Shown here: in pieces, positions 9,501 to 17,539 of the stretch | How positions within the stretch are numbered: the first letter of the stretch is position 1 | How the letters are laid out: the number at the start of each line of letters is the position of its first letter | Origin: JASJAR01 sp038530285 | Lineage (GTDB): Bacteria; Pseudomonadota; Alphaproteobacteria; Rhodobacterales; Rhodobacteraceae | Assembly: GCA_038530285.1 (NCBI GenBank) | Contig: JBCBCY010000013.1 | Location: 42,365-106,364 of the forward strand | DNA length: 64,000 nucleotides | Reading direction: 5' to 3' | Notes under the pieces: generated by a model | Seen by the model: the letters and a program-made list of their open reading frames with translations, nothing else | Database searches by the model: none | Told to the model about the DNA's origin: nothing | Position numbers and translations under genes: made by a program

Positions 9501-9985
9501 CCGATTACCGCGCGCGCCACGACACCTATGGCCCCGTGCGCACCCTGCCCACCAAGACGTTCTTTTACGGCATGGAAGCTGGCGACGAGATCGCCGCTGA
9601 GATCGATCCGGGCGTGACGCTCGAAATCCGGATGCAGGCCATCGGCGAGACCCACGAAGACGGGCTTGCGCGGGTGTTTTTCGAATTGAACGGTCAGCCG
9701 CGCGTGATCCGTGTGCCCGACCGGGCCGCGGCCGTGTCAACGGAAATCCGTCCCAAGGCCGAACTTGGCAACGACAAACACCTCGGCGCGCCGATGCCGG
9801 GTGTCATTGCGTCTGTGGGGGCCGTCGCGGGGGCTGAGATCAAGGCCGGCGATCTCTTGTTGACCATCGAAGCGATGAAAATGGAAACCGGGCTTCATGC
9901 GGAAGCCGACGGTGTGATCAAGGCGGTTCACGTCACGCCGGGCGCGCAAATCGACGCCAAGGACCTGCTGATCGAGTTCGAATAG
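6542..9985 (+). CDS. pyc: pyruvate carboxylase
   Basis: This biotin enzyme makes oxaloacetate from pyruvate, bicarbonate and ATP, refilling the TCA cycle. The single 1147-residue chain has the full domain order: biotin carboxylase with ATP grasp (about 1-455, starting FKKILIANRGEIA), carboxyltransferase TIM barrel (TDTTMRDGHQSLLATR, about 535-800, with the metal-binding HFHTHD), PC-type conserved domain, and the biotinyl domain with EAMKMET, whose Lys1113 carries biotin. The length is usual for bacterial single-chain PYC. The ATG at 6542 fits the family N-terminus; an ATG at 6527 would add MRDNV. Roseobacters rely on PYC for anaplerosis. It appears monocistronic. Confidence 0.97.
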   Translation: MAEFKKILIANRGEIAIRVMRAANEMGKATVAVYAEEDKLSLHRFKADEAYKIGDGLGPVEAYLSIEEIIRVAKLSGADAVHPGYGLLSENPGLVDACDAAGITFIGPKAETMRALGDKASAREVAIKAGVPVIPATEVLGDDMKKVAEQAKEVGYPLMLKASWGGGGRGMRPIHGPDELEEKVLEGRREAEAAFGNGEGYLEKMIQRARHVEVQILGDAHGNIYHLWERDCSVQRRNQKVVERAPAPYLSGAQREKICNLGKKIAEEVNYECAGTIEFLMDMDTGEFYFIEVNPRVQVEHTVTEEVTGIDIVQAQIKIAEGKSLTEATGTASQYDVQLNGHAIQCRVTTEDPTNNFIPDYGRITTYRSATGMGIRLDGGTAYSGAVITRYYDSLLEKVTAWAPTPEAAISRIDRALREFRIRGVATNITFVENLLKHPMFLSNEYHTKFIDETPELFEFKARRDRATKILTYIADITINGHPEVIGRAEPREDARDPKPPALRQATPPSGTKNLLDDLGPKAFSEWMKDQPQVLMTDTTMRDGHQSLLATRMRSIDMIKVAPTYAANLPQMFSMECWGGATFDVAYRFLQECPWQRLREIRAAMPNILTQMLLRGANGVGYTNYPDNVVKAFVPQAADTGIDIFRVFDSLNWVENMRVAMEAVLETNRLCEGTICYTGDLGNPDRSKYDLKYYVSMAKELEAAGAHILGLKDMAGLLKPAAARVLVRALKDEVGLPIHFHTHDTAGIASGTILAAAEAGVDAVDCAMDALSGNTSQATLGTVVEALAGGERDTGLNIGAIREISNYWENVREFYAAFESGMQSPASEVYLHEMPGGQFTNLKAQARSLGLEERWHEVAEMYAEVNRMFGDIVKVTPSSKVVGDMALMMVSQGLTRADVEDPKREVSFPDSVVDMLKGNLGQPPGGWPKPIQKKALKGDKPFTNRPGEHADPVDLEQARAEVSEKLGGAEIDQEDLMGYLMYPKVFTDYRARHDTYGPVRTLPTKTFFYGMEAGDEIAAEIDPGVTLEIRMQAIGETHEDGLARVFFELNGQPRVIRVPDRAAAVSTEIRPKAELGNDKHLGAPMPGVIASVGAVAGAEIKAGDLLLTIEAMKMETGLHAEADGVIKAVHVTPGAQIDAKDLLIEFE

Positions 9986-10068
9986 CCCAAGTTTCGCCAC
10001 AGTTCAGGGCAGATTTCGCCAAGGCTGTCGAGTTCCCTACGCAAAACATGGTGAATGGGACGAAAGAC

Positions 10069-10611
10069 ATGAACGCGAAATTGATCCGCCTGGTGGTGAT
10101 CGCTGGCGTCGCTGGTGCGGCCTGGCTTTGGGGCGATGCCGATACCTCCGCCCGGTCCGGCGACCCCGTCGTAGAATTTGCACCAGGCGATCAGGTGATG
10201 GGGGCCGCACAAGCCGCTGCACAAAGCCACCTGCCCAAGTTCTTAGAGGCCGCGTTGAGTGACACCGGTCAAAGCAAGCCTGACACATTGGTCAAGGTGG
10301 CCTTCCCGGTGGACGATCCCAACGGCTCGGACATGGGCGTGGAAGTGATATGGGTCGGCCCGTTTGCGCGGACCGTCGATGGATTTAGCGGTCTTCTGGC
10401 CAACGAGCCTGTGGCGATGCCAGGCTACCATGCCGGATCCAGCGTCACTTTTGACGAAGACATGATCCGCGACTGGATCCTTCCTGGACCCGACGGGCGC
10501 GCCTGGGGCCACTACACCACCCGAGTGATTGCGGCCCAAAGCCAGGATGAAAACTTCCAGGCGATGATTTCACAAATCCTCATGCCAGACCCCGCACCGA
10601 AGGAATGGTGA
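10069..10611 (+). CDS. DUF2314 family secreted or membrane-anchored protein
   Basis: A 180-residue protein with an N-terminal hydrophobic segment (KLIRLVVIAGVAGAAWLWG), so exported or anchored. The C-terminal part resembles DUF2314 (E. coli YegJ family): EVIWVGPFARTVDGFSGLLANEP, then FDEDMIRDWILPGPDGRAWGHYTTRV. The function of this family is unknown. I chose the ATG before NAKLIRL, with GGGACGAAAG upstream; an ATG at 10048 would place polar residues before the signal sequence. It lies between pyc and tRNA-Gly. Confidence 0.7.
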   Translation: MNAKLIRLVVIAGVAGAAWLWGDADTSARSGDPVVEFAPGDQVMGAAQAAAQSHLPKFLEAALSDTGQSKPDTLVKVAFPVDDPNGSDMGVEVIWVGPFARTVDGFSGLLANEPVAMPGYHAGSSVTFDEDMIRDWILPGPDGRAWGHYTTRVIAAQSQDENFQAMISQILMPDPAPKEW

Positions 10612-10643
10612 GAAATGAGTGCGGCGGCGTCCGCATTTTTCGC

Positions 10644-10672
10644 TTGCGGTAGCACGCGGAGATTACTATCTC
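10644..10672 (+). promoter_or_regulatory. tRNA-Gly promoter
   Basis: TTGCGG (10644-10649) and TATCTC (10667-10672) are separated by exactly 17 bp and end 17 bp before the tRNA, the right place for a sigma-70 promoter. Confidence 0.55.
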
Positions 10673-10689
10673 CCATGCACCCAATGGAT

Positions 10690-10764
10690 GCGGGCGTAGC
10701 TCAGGGGTAGAGCATTACCTTGCCAAGGTAAGGGTCGTGAGTTCGAATCTCATCGCCCGCTCCA
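10690..10764 (+). tRNA. tRNA-Gly (anticodon GCC)
   Basis: The acceptor stem GCGGGCG/CGCCCGC pairs fully. The anticodon arm TTACC-TTGCCAA-GGTAA displays GCC. The T arm contains GTTCGAATC, and the 3' end carries an encoded discriminator T and CCA. Confidence 0.97.
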
Positions 10765-11157
10765 ATTTAAGAAAGCCTTATAGTCAGTTAGCCTAGCCAC
10801 CTCGCCGAGGGGGGGGGCGGGCACCTTCAGACCGGGGTTTTGTCGGAAGGCTTAGAGCTAAAACCCCTTCGATTCTGCCGTCGCACCACGCTCAGGCGCT
10901 GCTAAAGAACTTGGCAGGCGCCGTGCCTGTCAGGGTGCCTTTCGTCTGAACCAGGCCTGCGCGGCACCAGCGAAATCGCAGTCTGGCTGCTGCATGACGT
11001 GTGGCCCTTTACCAGCATGACCCAATATTCCGCGAAGGTGCGAACGTCTTTCGGGTGGGGCCGACTTTGGAAGGAACTTTTGAACGAATGGGCGATAGGA
11101 GTTGCCGCGGGCAGGGTTTGCCTTATCAAGTCCGTCAAAACCTGAAAAAGAAGTCTC
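10765..11157 (+). other. 393-bp intergenic spacer after tRNA-Gly, no supported gene
   Basis: The spacer contains a run of nine G (about 10810) and GC-rich imperfect repeats. A short plus-strand open frame at 11017-11145 (42 residues, MTQYSAKVRTSFGWG...) stays open upstream as far as about 10918, but has no clear ribosome binding site and no family match I recognise. Position after a tRNA fits decayed inserted DNA, but no tRNA-end repeat is present to prove it. Confidence 0.4.
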
Positions 11158-12192
11158 ATGTTCGATCAGCCGGCACCGTCACAAGGTCATCCAGAAGTGC
11201 GAGCCGCGCATGAATGGGTCAAACTGCTTTCAAAATACCGCGACCCCAGTGCGTTGCGCAGTTGGATGGAACTTGCCGCGACCTTGGGTCCTTTCCTTTT
11301 GCTATGGGGTTTGGCGTGGTGGGCGTTGTCTATAAGCCCCTGGCTGACACTCGCGATTTCGGTTTTCAACGCGGCCTTCGTGTTGCGCCTGTTCGCCATT
11401 TTGCATGATTGCGGGCATGGCGCGTTTTTCAAGAACCGGACGGTCGGGGATTGGCTGGGGCGCGCAATCGGCGTCGTGACGTTGACGCCGTACGATGTGT
11501 GGCGGCGGTCACATTCGATGCACCACAGTACGTCAGGCAACCTCGGGCGACGCGGCATGGGCGACGTCCATACCCTAACGGTTGCCGAGTTCGGCGCGCT
11601 GACGCCGTTGAACCGGCTGAAATACCGGCTATATCGCAACCCCTTTGTCCTGTTTGGCTTGGGGCCGGCGTACTTGTTTTTCCTGCAAAACCGGTTGCCG
11701 ATCGGGTTGATGGAAAGCACGCGGTTTTGGATCAGCGCGATGTCCACGAATGTGGCGATCCTCGTTGTCTTGTCGCTGATTTTGTATTTCGGGGGCGTGA
11801 TGGCGCTGCTGCTGATCTTTCTGCCGTCGACCCTTCTTGCCGCAACGGCCGGGGTCTGGCTGTTTTACGTACAGCATCAGTTCGAGACCACGCATTGGGA
11901 GACCGAGGAAGACTGGCACTTGCACGACGCCGCCTTGCATGGAAGTTCGCACTATGTCTTGCCGTCGGTTTTGCAATGGGTCAGCGCCAACATCGGCATT
12001 CACCACGTGCATCACCTTTACAGTCGCATCCCTTTTTACCGCTTGCCTGAGGTTCTTCGCGATCACGCGCAACTTTCCCAAAGCAACCGCATGACGATCC
12101 GCGAAAGTCTTGCCAATGCCCGCCTGCATCTTTGGGATGAGCAGACCAAGCGGCTGCTTTCGTTTTCCGAGGCCCGCGCCCTCGCGCGGTAA
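11158..12192 (+). CDS. membrane fatty acid desaturase (delta-12/omega-6 type)
   Basis: This integral-membrane di-iron enzyme introduces a double bond into lipid acyl chains. Three histidine boxes that bind the diiron centre are present: HDCGHG (83-88), HSMHH (119-123) and HHVHH (about 281), separated by hydrophobic segments at about 40-75 and 180-240. The 344-residue length and box spacing match bacterial omega-6-like desaturases. The electron donor is not encoded nearby. It stands alone between the tRNA-Gly spacer and the GntR regulator. Confidence 0.88.
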   Translation: MFDQPAPSQGHPEVRAAHEWVKLLSKYRDPSALRSWMELAATLGPFLLLWGLAWWALSISPWLTLAISVFNAAFVLRLFAILHDCGHGAFFKNRTVGDWLGRAIGVVTLTPYDVWRRSHSMHHSTSGNLGRRGMGDVHTLTVAEFGALTPLNRLKYRLYRNPFVLFGLGPAYLFFLQNRLPIGLMESTRFWISAMSTNVAILVVLSLILYFGGVMALLLIFLPSTLLAATAGVWLFYVQHQFETTHWETEEDWHLHDAALHGSSHYVLPSVLQWVSANIGIHHVHHLYSRIPFYRLPEVLRDHAQLSQSNRMTIRESLANARLHLWDEQTKRLLSFSEARALAR

Positions 12193-12240
12193 GCGTGCAA
12201 GGTCAGCCTTTCAAAGGCGGCGCTGGCCTACAGCCCTCCC

Positions 12241-12300
12241 GCCCTTGGTGCCAAGTGCCGGGCGGTTGCCGGGGTGTTCGCCCCCGGCGCACCAAAGGGC
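12241..12300 (+). terminator. nested hairpin after the desaturase gene, likely terminator or stable 3' end
   Basis: Outer arms GCCCTTGGTGC and GCACC-A-AAGGGC (one bulged A) enclose a second stem GCCGGGG/CCCCGGC with a 7-nt loop. It follows the desaturase stop by about 50 bp. There is no T-run, so it may act with Rho or as a 3' stabiliser. The remaining spacer up to 12492 shows no gene. Confidence 0.45.
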
Positions 12301-12492
12301 CGGTGCCGGGCACCACTGAACGGGTAAATCCGGGGGAACTATTGCCGGCCTATACGACACCGGTCTCTATCGCGGGTGTCCATGCGCACTTGACCCCCGT
12401 CGGCAGGACAGATGACGCACCATCGGTCATCGGCTGTGACTGCTGCAAAAGGTAGTCGTCAGCCCCTCCCGAGCGCTTCGGACTGCAATTGC

Positions 12493-12533
12493 TTGTATGC
12501 ATAGACCTCGGTTTCGCGCATAATTGTGTGCAA
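12493..12533 (+). promoter_or_regulatory. promoter/operator region of the GntR regulator gene
   Basis: TTGTATGCATA (12493-12503, containing palindromic TATGCATA) precedes the -10-like CATAAT (12519-12524) and GTGTGCAA (12526-12533). Both the TTGTATRCA core and the 8-mer GTGTGCAA recur in front of the TRAP operon at 18774-18816, suggesting that the regulator binds both sites. Confidence 0.5.
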
Positions 12534-12546
12534 GGAGAGGATCGAC

Positions 12547-13239
12547 ATGAAAACCGACGAACCAAAACAAGTTCTAAGCCACACGATTGCAGCTAATCTT
12601 GAGGAACAGGTTTTGCTTGGCGAAATTGCGGCTGGGACCCGCCTGGATGAAGCCAGTCTTGCGCGGAGTTTTGGTGTGTCGCGTACCCCCATACGGGAGG
12701 CACTGCAGGTGGTTGTCTTGCGGGGTATCGCGACGCGGCTGCCCTACAAAGGGGTGATTGTCAGCGATATCTCACCAGAGCGGATCGACCAGTTGTTCGA
12801 GGCGATGGGCGAGATCGAGGCGCTGTGTGGCAGGTTCGCCGCCCAGCGCATGACGATGGAAGAACGCGCGGCGGTCCTCAATCAACACGAGGCGATGTCG
12901 AAGCTGGTCCGGCGCGGCGATGCCGTGGCCTATGAGGCGGCCAACACCGAGTTTCACCAGTTGATCTACACTGGCAGCCACAACGAGAGCTTCGTGGAAA
13001 TGGCCGAAGCGATGCGCCTCAAGCTGGCCCCGTTTCGGCGCTCTCAACTTGCGGATGCCGCGCGGATGGAACGATCGGACGCCGAGCATGCCGAGATCGT
13101 CGAGGCCCTTGTCGAACGTGACGGACCGGCTGCCGAAAAGGCATTGCGTCGCCATCTTTTAAGCGCGGCCCGCACCATGCAGGACAAGTGGCAGGCAAAC
13201 CGAAATTTGGTCAAACGAGAGCAGTCCAAAGCATCCTGA
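12547..13239 (+). CDS. GntR family (FadR/FCD subfamily) transcriptional regulator
   Basis: A 230-residue regulator with an N-terminal winged helix (LDEASLARSFGVSRTPIREAL, about 33-53) and a C-terminal all-helical FCD ligand domain (about 80-215, with AANTEFHQLIYTGSHN providing a metal/ligand-binding histidine). The AAGGAGAGG at 12531-12539 fixes the start at 12547. It ends tail to tail with the tauE gene (29-bp overlap), whose operon it probably controls: TTGTATRCA palindromes occur at its own promoter and before dctP. Such regulators usually repress until the transported substrate or a metabolite binds. Confidence 0.88.
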   Translation: MKTDEPKQVLSHTIAANLEEQVLLGEIAAGTRLDEASLARSFGVSRTPIREALQVVVLRGIATRLPYKGVIVSDISPERIDQLFEAMGEIEALCGRFAAQRMTMEERAAVLNQHEAMSKLVRRGDAVAYEAANTEFHQLIYTGSHNESFVEMAEAMRLKLAPFRRSQLADAARMERSDAEHAEIVEALVERDGPAAEKALRRHLLSAARTMQDKWQANRNLVKREQSKAS

Positions 13240-14038
13240 GGGACGTCGCTGCAAGGAACACCGCAAAAGCGCGCCGGACCCATTTGGCGTCAATTGCGTG
13301 GGCAAGCCGCGCACCCAAAGGCGCCATCGAGCTCGAAATCGGCAGGATCAATGCCGCGGCGATCAGGTTGACATATCCGACCGAAAGCGGTGGGCGACCC
13401 GCAACGTTCAGCCCGCTGATGACAAGAGCCACAACCGCGGGCACCGCGATGATGACGCCAAAGGTTGAGGCCGTGCCAACCGCGCGGTGAACCGGCACGG
13501 AAAAAGCCACAAGCACGGGCACGCCCAACGTTCCGCCACCGATCCCCATAAGCGCTGAGATACCCCCGATGGACGTCGCAAGGCCGGCTTGCGCCCCCCG
13601 TGCGGTGGGCAGGGCCGATCCGACAATCAGGGCCTTGGGCGCCAGAAAGTTGATGGCCACAGCGATGCCGACCAGGCCGAACACCAGCATTAATGCGCCC
13701 GTGTTCAACCCGCCCGCCAATGCGCCACCGCCGAGCGCGCCCAGTCCCAGCCACGGCGCCCACCTGCGCACGATCACCAGATCGACGGCGCCGCGCCGGT
13801 GGTGTGCGCGCGCCGACGAGAGTGAGGTCGCGACAATCGTCGTAAGTGAGGTCGCCACCGCCATATGCATCGAAAGGGCTGGATCGAACTGCGTGAACAT
13901 GAAGACCCAGAACAAGGCAGGGACAATCACGATCCCCCCGCCGACGCCCAAAAGGCCCGCCAGAAGCCCCCCCAGGCCCGCCGCGACCATGACGCCGAGA
14001 ACGAGCAGGACGATATCGGTTGATGAAAGGGCGTCCAT
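13211..14038 (-). CDS. sulfite exporter TauE/SafE family membrane protein
   Basis: A polytopic inner-membrane protein of the TauE/SafE family, whose members export sulfite or sulfonate-derived anions or move other organic anions. The 275 residues contain about eight hydrophobic segments in two related halves, including the Gly-rich GGLLAGLLGVGGGIVIVPALF (family motif) and GIGGGTLGVPVLVAF in the second half. It is the last gene of the leftward dctPQM-ggt-tauE operon, 12 bp after ggt, and overlaps the end of the convergent GntR gene. Its place suggests export of a product released from the imported compound. Confidence 0.85.
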   Translation of the reverse strand: MDALSSTDIVLLVLGVMVAAGLGGLLAGLLGVGGGIVIVPALFWVFMFTQFDPALSMHMAVATSLTTIVATSLSSARAHHRRGAVDLVIVRRWAPWLGLGALGGGALAGGLNTGALMLVFGLVGIAVAINFLAPKALIVGSALPTARGAQAGLATSIGGISALMGIGGGTLGVPVLVAFSVPVHRAVGTASTFGVIIAVPAVVALVISGLNVAGRPPLSVGYVNLIAAALILPISSSMAPLGARLAHAIDAKWVRRAFAVFLAATSLRMLWTALV

Positions 14039-14050
14039 GATGGGGTCCGC

Positions 14051-15637
14051 TTACGCCGCAATGGCCGCGCCGTCGGCACGCGGGTCACAGGCGGTTTCCA
14101 TCAAACCGGAGGGATATCCCACGACAGCGCCGGCATGCCCCGTAAGATCGGAAAACGGGTCGATCATTTCGACGTTGTGACCCGCCGCGGCGAGGGCGCG
14201 GACAAGATCGGGGTCAAACCGGTCTTCCAGTTTTAACGTCGTGCTCGCGTCCCCCCAGGTCCGGCCCAGCAGCCAGCGCGGCGCGGTGATTGCGGCCTGC
14301 AGGGGTTGGCCGAACAGGACATGGCGGGTGAAAATCGCGGCCTGGGTCTGGGGCTGACCCTCTCCGCCCATGGTGCCGTAAGCCATCACGCGGCCATCGG
14401 CGAGATGTGCAAGGGCGGGGTTCAAGGTATGGAATGGGCGGCGATAGGGGCCAAGTGTATTGGGGCCGTCGCGCAGCGAAAAGCCCGCACCGCGGTTCTG
14501 GAAGTAAACACCGGTTTCACCGCAGGTCAGCGCCGATCCGAATTCCCAAAAAACCGATTGGATGAAGCTGACGACGGTCCCGTCGCGGTCGGCGGCCCCC
14601 ATCCAGATCGTGTCGCCCGGCTTGGCCTCATGCGGCCAGGGCTGTGCCACGTTCGGATCAATCTGCTTTGCAAGCGAATCCAGATGCGTGGCCGTCAGCC
14701 AGTCTTGCGCGGGCGTGGCCATCCGCTCGGGATCGCCCAGCTCGGCATTGCGTTGCGCGAACGCGACTTTCGTCGCTTCGATCAGCCCGTGCAGATGCGC
14801 AAAGCTTTCGCCCGTATTGACGCCAAGGCGTTCGAAAAGGGCAAGGATCATCAGCGAAGACACCCCCTGTGTCGGCGCGGTCATATTGTAAAGCTGGCCG
14901 GCACGGGTCTTCAACGTCAGCGGTGTCACTTCGTCCGCCCCAAAGCGGTGAAAATCGTCCAGGCGAAGGGGGCTGCCCGCCGCTTTGAGAAAGCGCGCAT
15001 GGGTGGTCGCGATATCGCCGCGATAAAAGTCGTCCAGCCCGGCTTCGGACAGGCGAATAAAGGTATCGGCAAGTGCTGTCTGGCGCAGTTTGTATCCCGG
15101 TTCAGGCGGCGCCCCGTCCACGAGGAATGCCTCGTCAAACCCTGTCACGCCCTTCAAACCATCAAGCTTTGCCGTCGTGGTGGCAACCTGATTAAGCGTT
15201 GTGGCCACCCCGTCCCGGGCCAGTTCAACCGCCGGCTCAAGAAGCCGCGACACGGGCAATCGCCGCGCGGCCGGGACCAGGGAAAGCGCCTTCGCCCATC
15301 CGTCAATCGTGCCGGGCACCGTCAGTGCTGCCAGTGCACCGCGGCTTGGCAAGACATCTTTGGCGCCGCGTTCAGCATACCAGGCCGGCGTTGCAAGGCC
15401 CGCCGCCCGGCCACACCCCGATATGCCCACCGGCGCCCGACCCGACCGATGGATCAACCAGAACCCGTCACCGCCGATCCCGTTCATATGCGGATAGGCC
15501 ACCGCGATTGCCGCCGCGGCGGCCACCATCGCCTCAATGGCGGTGCCGCCCGCCACAAGCACGTCGCGCCCCGCCAGGGCGGCGGCGTGATGCGGCGCGC
15601 TGAAGGCGCCGGAATATCCCATGGCCGATGTCAGCAT
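14051..15637 (-). CDS. gamma-glutamyltransferase family N-terminal-nucleophile hydrolase
   Basis: A GGT-family protein of 528 residues. Members self-cleave before a catalytic Thr and hydrolyse gamma-glutamyl or related amide bonds. The expected site is in the stretch GDTIWMGAADRDGTVVS: the nucleophile Thr after Asp is kept, but the usual Thr-His that follows is Ile-Trp, so this is a divergent branch rather than classical glutathione-cleaving GGT. No signal peptide is visible, so it probably acts in the cytoplasm on a compound delivered by the adjacent TRAP transporter. Its ATG lies one base after the dctM stop (TGACATG), implying translational coupling. Related branch enzymes cut other amides, for example oxamate. 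Confidence 0.82.
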   Translation of the reverse strand: MLTSAMGYSGAFSAPHHAAALAGRDVLVAGGTAIEAMVAAAAAIAVAYPHMNGIGGDGFWLIHRSGRAPVGISGCGRAAGLATPAWYAERGAKDVLPSRGALAALTVPGTIDGWAKALSLVPAARRLPVSRLLEPAVELARDGVATTLNQVATTTAKLDGLKGVTGFDEAFLVDGAPPEPGYKLRQTALADTFIRLSEAGLDDFYRGDIATTHARFLKAAGSPLRLDDFHRFGADEVTPLTLKTRAGQLYNMTAPTQGVSSLMILALFERLGVNTGESFAHLHGLIEATKVAFAQRNAELGDPERMATPAQDWLTATHLDSLAKQIDPNVAQPWPHEAKPGDTIWMGAADRDGTVVSFIQSVFWEFGSALTCGETGVYFQNRGAGFSLRDGPNTLGPYRRPFHTLNPALAHLADGRVMAYGTMGGEGQPQTQAAIFTRHVLFGQPLQAAITAPRWLLGRTWGDASTTLKLEDRFDPDLVRALAAAGHNVEMIDPFSDLTGHAGAVVGYPSGLMETACDPRADGAAIAA

Positions 15638-15638
15638 G

Positions 15639-16964
15639 TCACCAGCCGATTGCTGCTGGCAGCCACAGCGCCAGAGCCGGGAAGGCGAACACCAGCATCA
15701 ACGCGACGGCCTGCAGCCCGATGAACGGCAATGCACCTTTGTAGATGTCGAGGGTGCTGACCTCCGGTGGGGCCACGCCTTTGAGAAAGAACAGCGCCCA
15801 TCCGAATGGCGGTGTCAGGAAGGACGTCTGCAGGTTCAGGCAAATCAGAATGCCAAGCCAGACAAGATCGACCCCCTCGGCCACGAAAAACGGCAAGAAC
15901 AAGGGCAGCGCGATGTACGAGATTTCGATCCATTCCAGAAAAAAGCCAAGGACGAACACGATCAGAAGCATGAACAACAGCGCCCCGTTCACGCCCCCCG
16001 GCACCCATTCGAACATCCCTTCGACAAGCCCCTCGCCGCCCAGCCCCCGAAAGGCCAGCGCAAAGACCTGTGCGCAGATCAGGATGAAAAACACCATAGA
16101 GGTGATCAGAAGGGTCGAACGCGCCACCGCGCCCAGCAACGCCAGCGTGAGCCGGCCCGACAGCGCCACGAAGACCAACGCGCCAACCGCCCCCATCGAG
16201 GCCGCTTCGGTCGGCGCCGCCAGCCCGCCGATGATCGAGCCTAAAACGGCAACCACAAGCCCGATGGGCGGGCCAACGACGAGCACCACCTTCTTGAACA
16301 GCATCCTTCCGCTCATGGCATCACGCTCGATCTGGGGGATCGGTGGCATCAAGCCGGGCTTCCACGCCGCCAGGGCCAGGATCGCCACAATATAGACACC
16401 CGCCAGCGTCAGCCCCGGGATCATCGCGGCGGCGAACATCGTGCCCACCGATTCACCCAGGATCTCTGCCAGCAGGATCAGCACAAGGCTCGGCGGGATG
16501 ATCTGGCCCAGTGTCCCCGACGCGCAGATCATGCCGGTCGCCATGGCCTTGGGATAGCCCCGCCGAAGCAAGGTGGGCAGCGTCAAAAGCCCCAGCGTGA
16601 CAATGGTCGCCCCAACGATGCCCGTGGCAGCACCCAGGAGCACGCCCACCACGATGATCGCCACGCCCATTCCCCCTGCCACCTTGCCAAACAGGTGGCC
16701 AATGATGTCGATCAGTTCTTCAGCCAGCCGCGACTTTTCCAGCATCACGCCCATGAACACAAACAGTGGGATCGCCATGAAAGTATAGTTCGTCACCACC
16801 CCGTAGATGCGCGACGGCAGCAGATTGAACAGCGCCGGCCCGAAGCCGATATAGCCGAACACGAACCCCGAGGTTGCGATGGCAATGCCAACCGGGATGC
16901 CGACAATCAGCAAGACAAAGAAACAACCGATCATACCGATCGCGAGAAGTTCGGTGGGTGACAT
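15639..16964 (-). CDS. dctM: TRAP transporter large permease subunit
   Basis: The 441-residue DctM-type channel subunit of a tripartite ATP-independent periplasmic transporter, which uses a sodium or proton gradient. About 12 hydrophobic segments are visible, with family-typical stretches ASGTLGQIIPPSLVLILLAE and LGFFLEWIEISYIALPLFLPF. It lies between dctQ and ggt on the same strand. The substrate is unknown; the downstream GGT-family enzyme suggests an amide- or gamma-glutamyl-bearing acid. Confidence 0.93.
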   Translation of the reverse strand: MSPTELLAIGMIGCFFVLLIVGIPVGIAIATSGFVFGYIGFGPALFNLLPSRIYGVVTNYTFMAIPLFVFMGVMLEKSRLAEELIDIIGHLFGKVAGGMGVAIIVVGVLLGAATGIVGATIVTLGLLTLPTLLRRGYPKAMATGMICASGTLGQIIPPSLVLILLAEILGESVGTMFAAAMIPGLTLAGVYIVAILALAAWKPGLMPPIPQIERDAMSGRMLFKKVVLVVGPPIGLVVAVLGSIIGGLAAPTEAASMGAVGALVFVALSGRLTLALLGAVARSTLLITSMVFFILICAQVFALAFRGLGGEGLVEGMFEWVPGGVNGALLFMLLIVFVLGFFLEWIEISYIALPLFLPFFVAEGVDLVWLGILICLNLQTSFLTPPFGWALFFLKGVAPPEVSTLDIYKGALPFIGLQAVALMLVFAFPALALWLPAAIGW

Positions 16965-16999
16965 GGTGACGTCCTTGCAGTCGCGCGTGGCCCGAAGGC

Positions 17000-17536
17000 T
17001 CAGTGCGGGGGCTTGGGCGCAGGCGCGTCGGGCGCGCTGCGCGGCAGATCAAAGAAGTGGCGCAACGCATGGGCCAGACCCTGCAATGCCAAAAGGGCAA
17101 AGCCCAGTGGGATCAATCCCTTGAGCAGCCATCGCATCGGCAAGCCACCGGGGTTCGGCGAGGCCTCGTTGCGCAGAAAGCTCTGATGCACCCAGGGCAG
17201 TGACAACACCAGCACGTAGATCGCGATCAGCATCAGCATTAGCCCGCCCAGCACCTCGATGCTGCGGCACAGCCATGGCGGGAACCGCTCAAAAAGGAAG
17301 TCCACACGCACCTGCTCGCCCGAGTAAAGCGCGTAGGACATGCCGAACAGTGCAATCGGCGAGATCAGGTGCCATTGCAGTTCCTGAAACCACACCGTCC
17401 CGGTGCGGAACAGGTAGCGGACGAAGACATCGCCCGCCACCAACAGCACCAGAGCCACGCAGGTCCATGCCGCGATCCAGCCAAACAGCCGGACCGCACT
17501 TTCAACTGCCTGCACAAAGCGTGACACCGTTGTCAT
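17000..17536 (-). CDS. dctQ: TRAP transporter small permease subunit
   Basis: A 178-residue DctQ-type four-helix membrane protein that bridges the binding protein and DctM. Hydrophobic segments fall at about 16-36, 50-70, 90-112 and 135-158, and FQELQWHLISPIALFG is typical of the family. It starts 3 bp after the dctP stop codon. Confidence 0.9.
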   Translation of the reverse strand: MTTVSRFVQAVESAVRLFGWIAAWTCVALVLLVAGDVFVRYLFRTGTVWFQELQWHLISPIALFGMSYALYSGEQVRVDFLFERFPPWLCRSIEVLGGLMLMLIAIYVLVLSLPWVHQSFLRNEASPNPGGLPMRWLLKGLIPLGFALLALQGLAHALRHFFDLPRSAPDAPAPKPPH

Positions 17537-17539
17537 CCC

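Noticed and set aside
10902..11159. 85-codon minus-strand frame after tRNA-Gly
   Set aside because: No ribosome binding site, no recognisable family and atypical composition.
14306..15724. 472-codon plus-strand frame inside the GGT gene
   Set aside because: Antisense shadow with no recognisable domain and extreme Arg/Gly composition.
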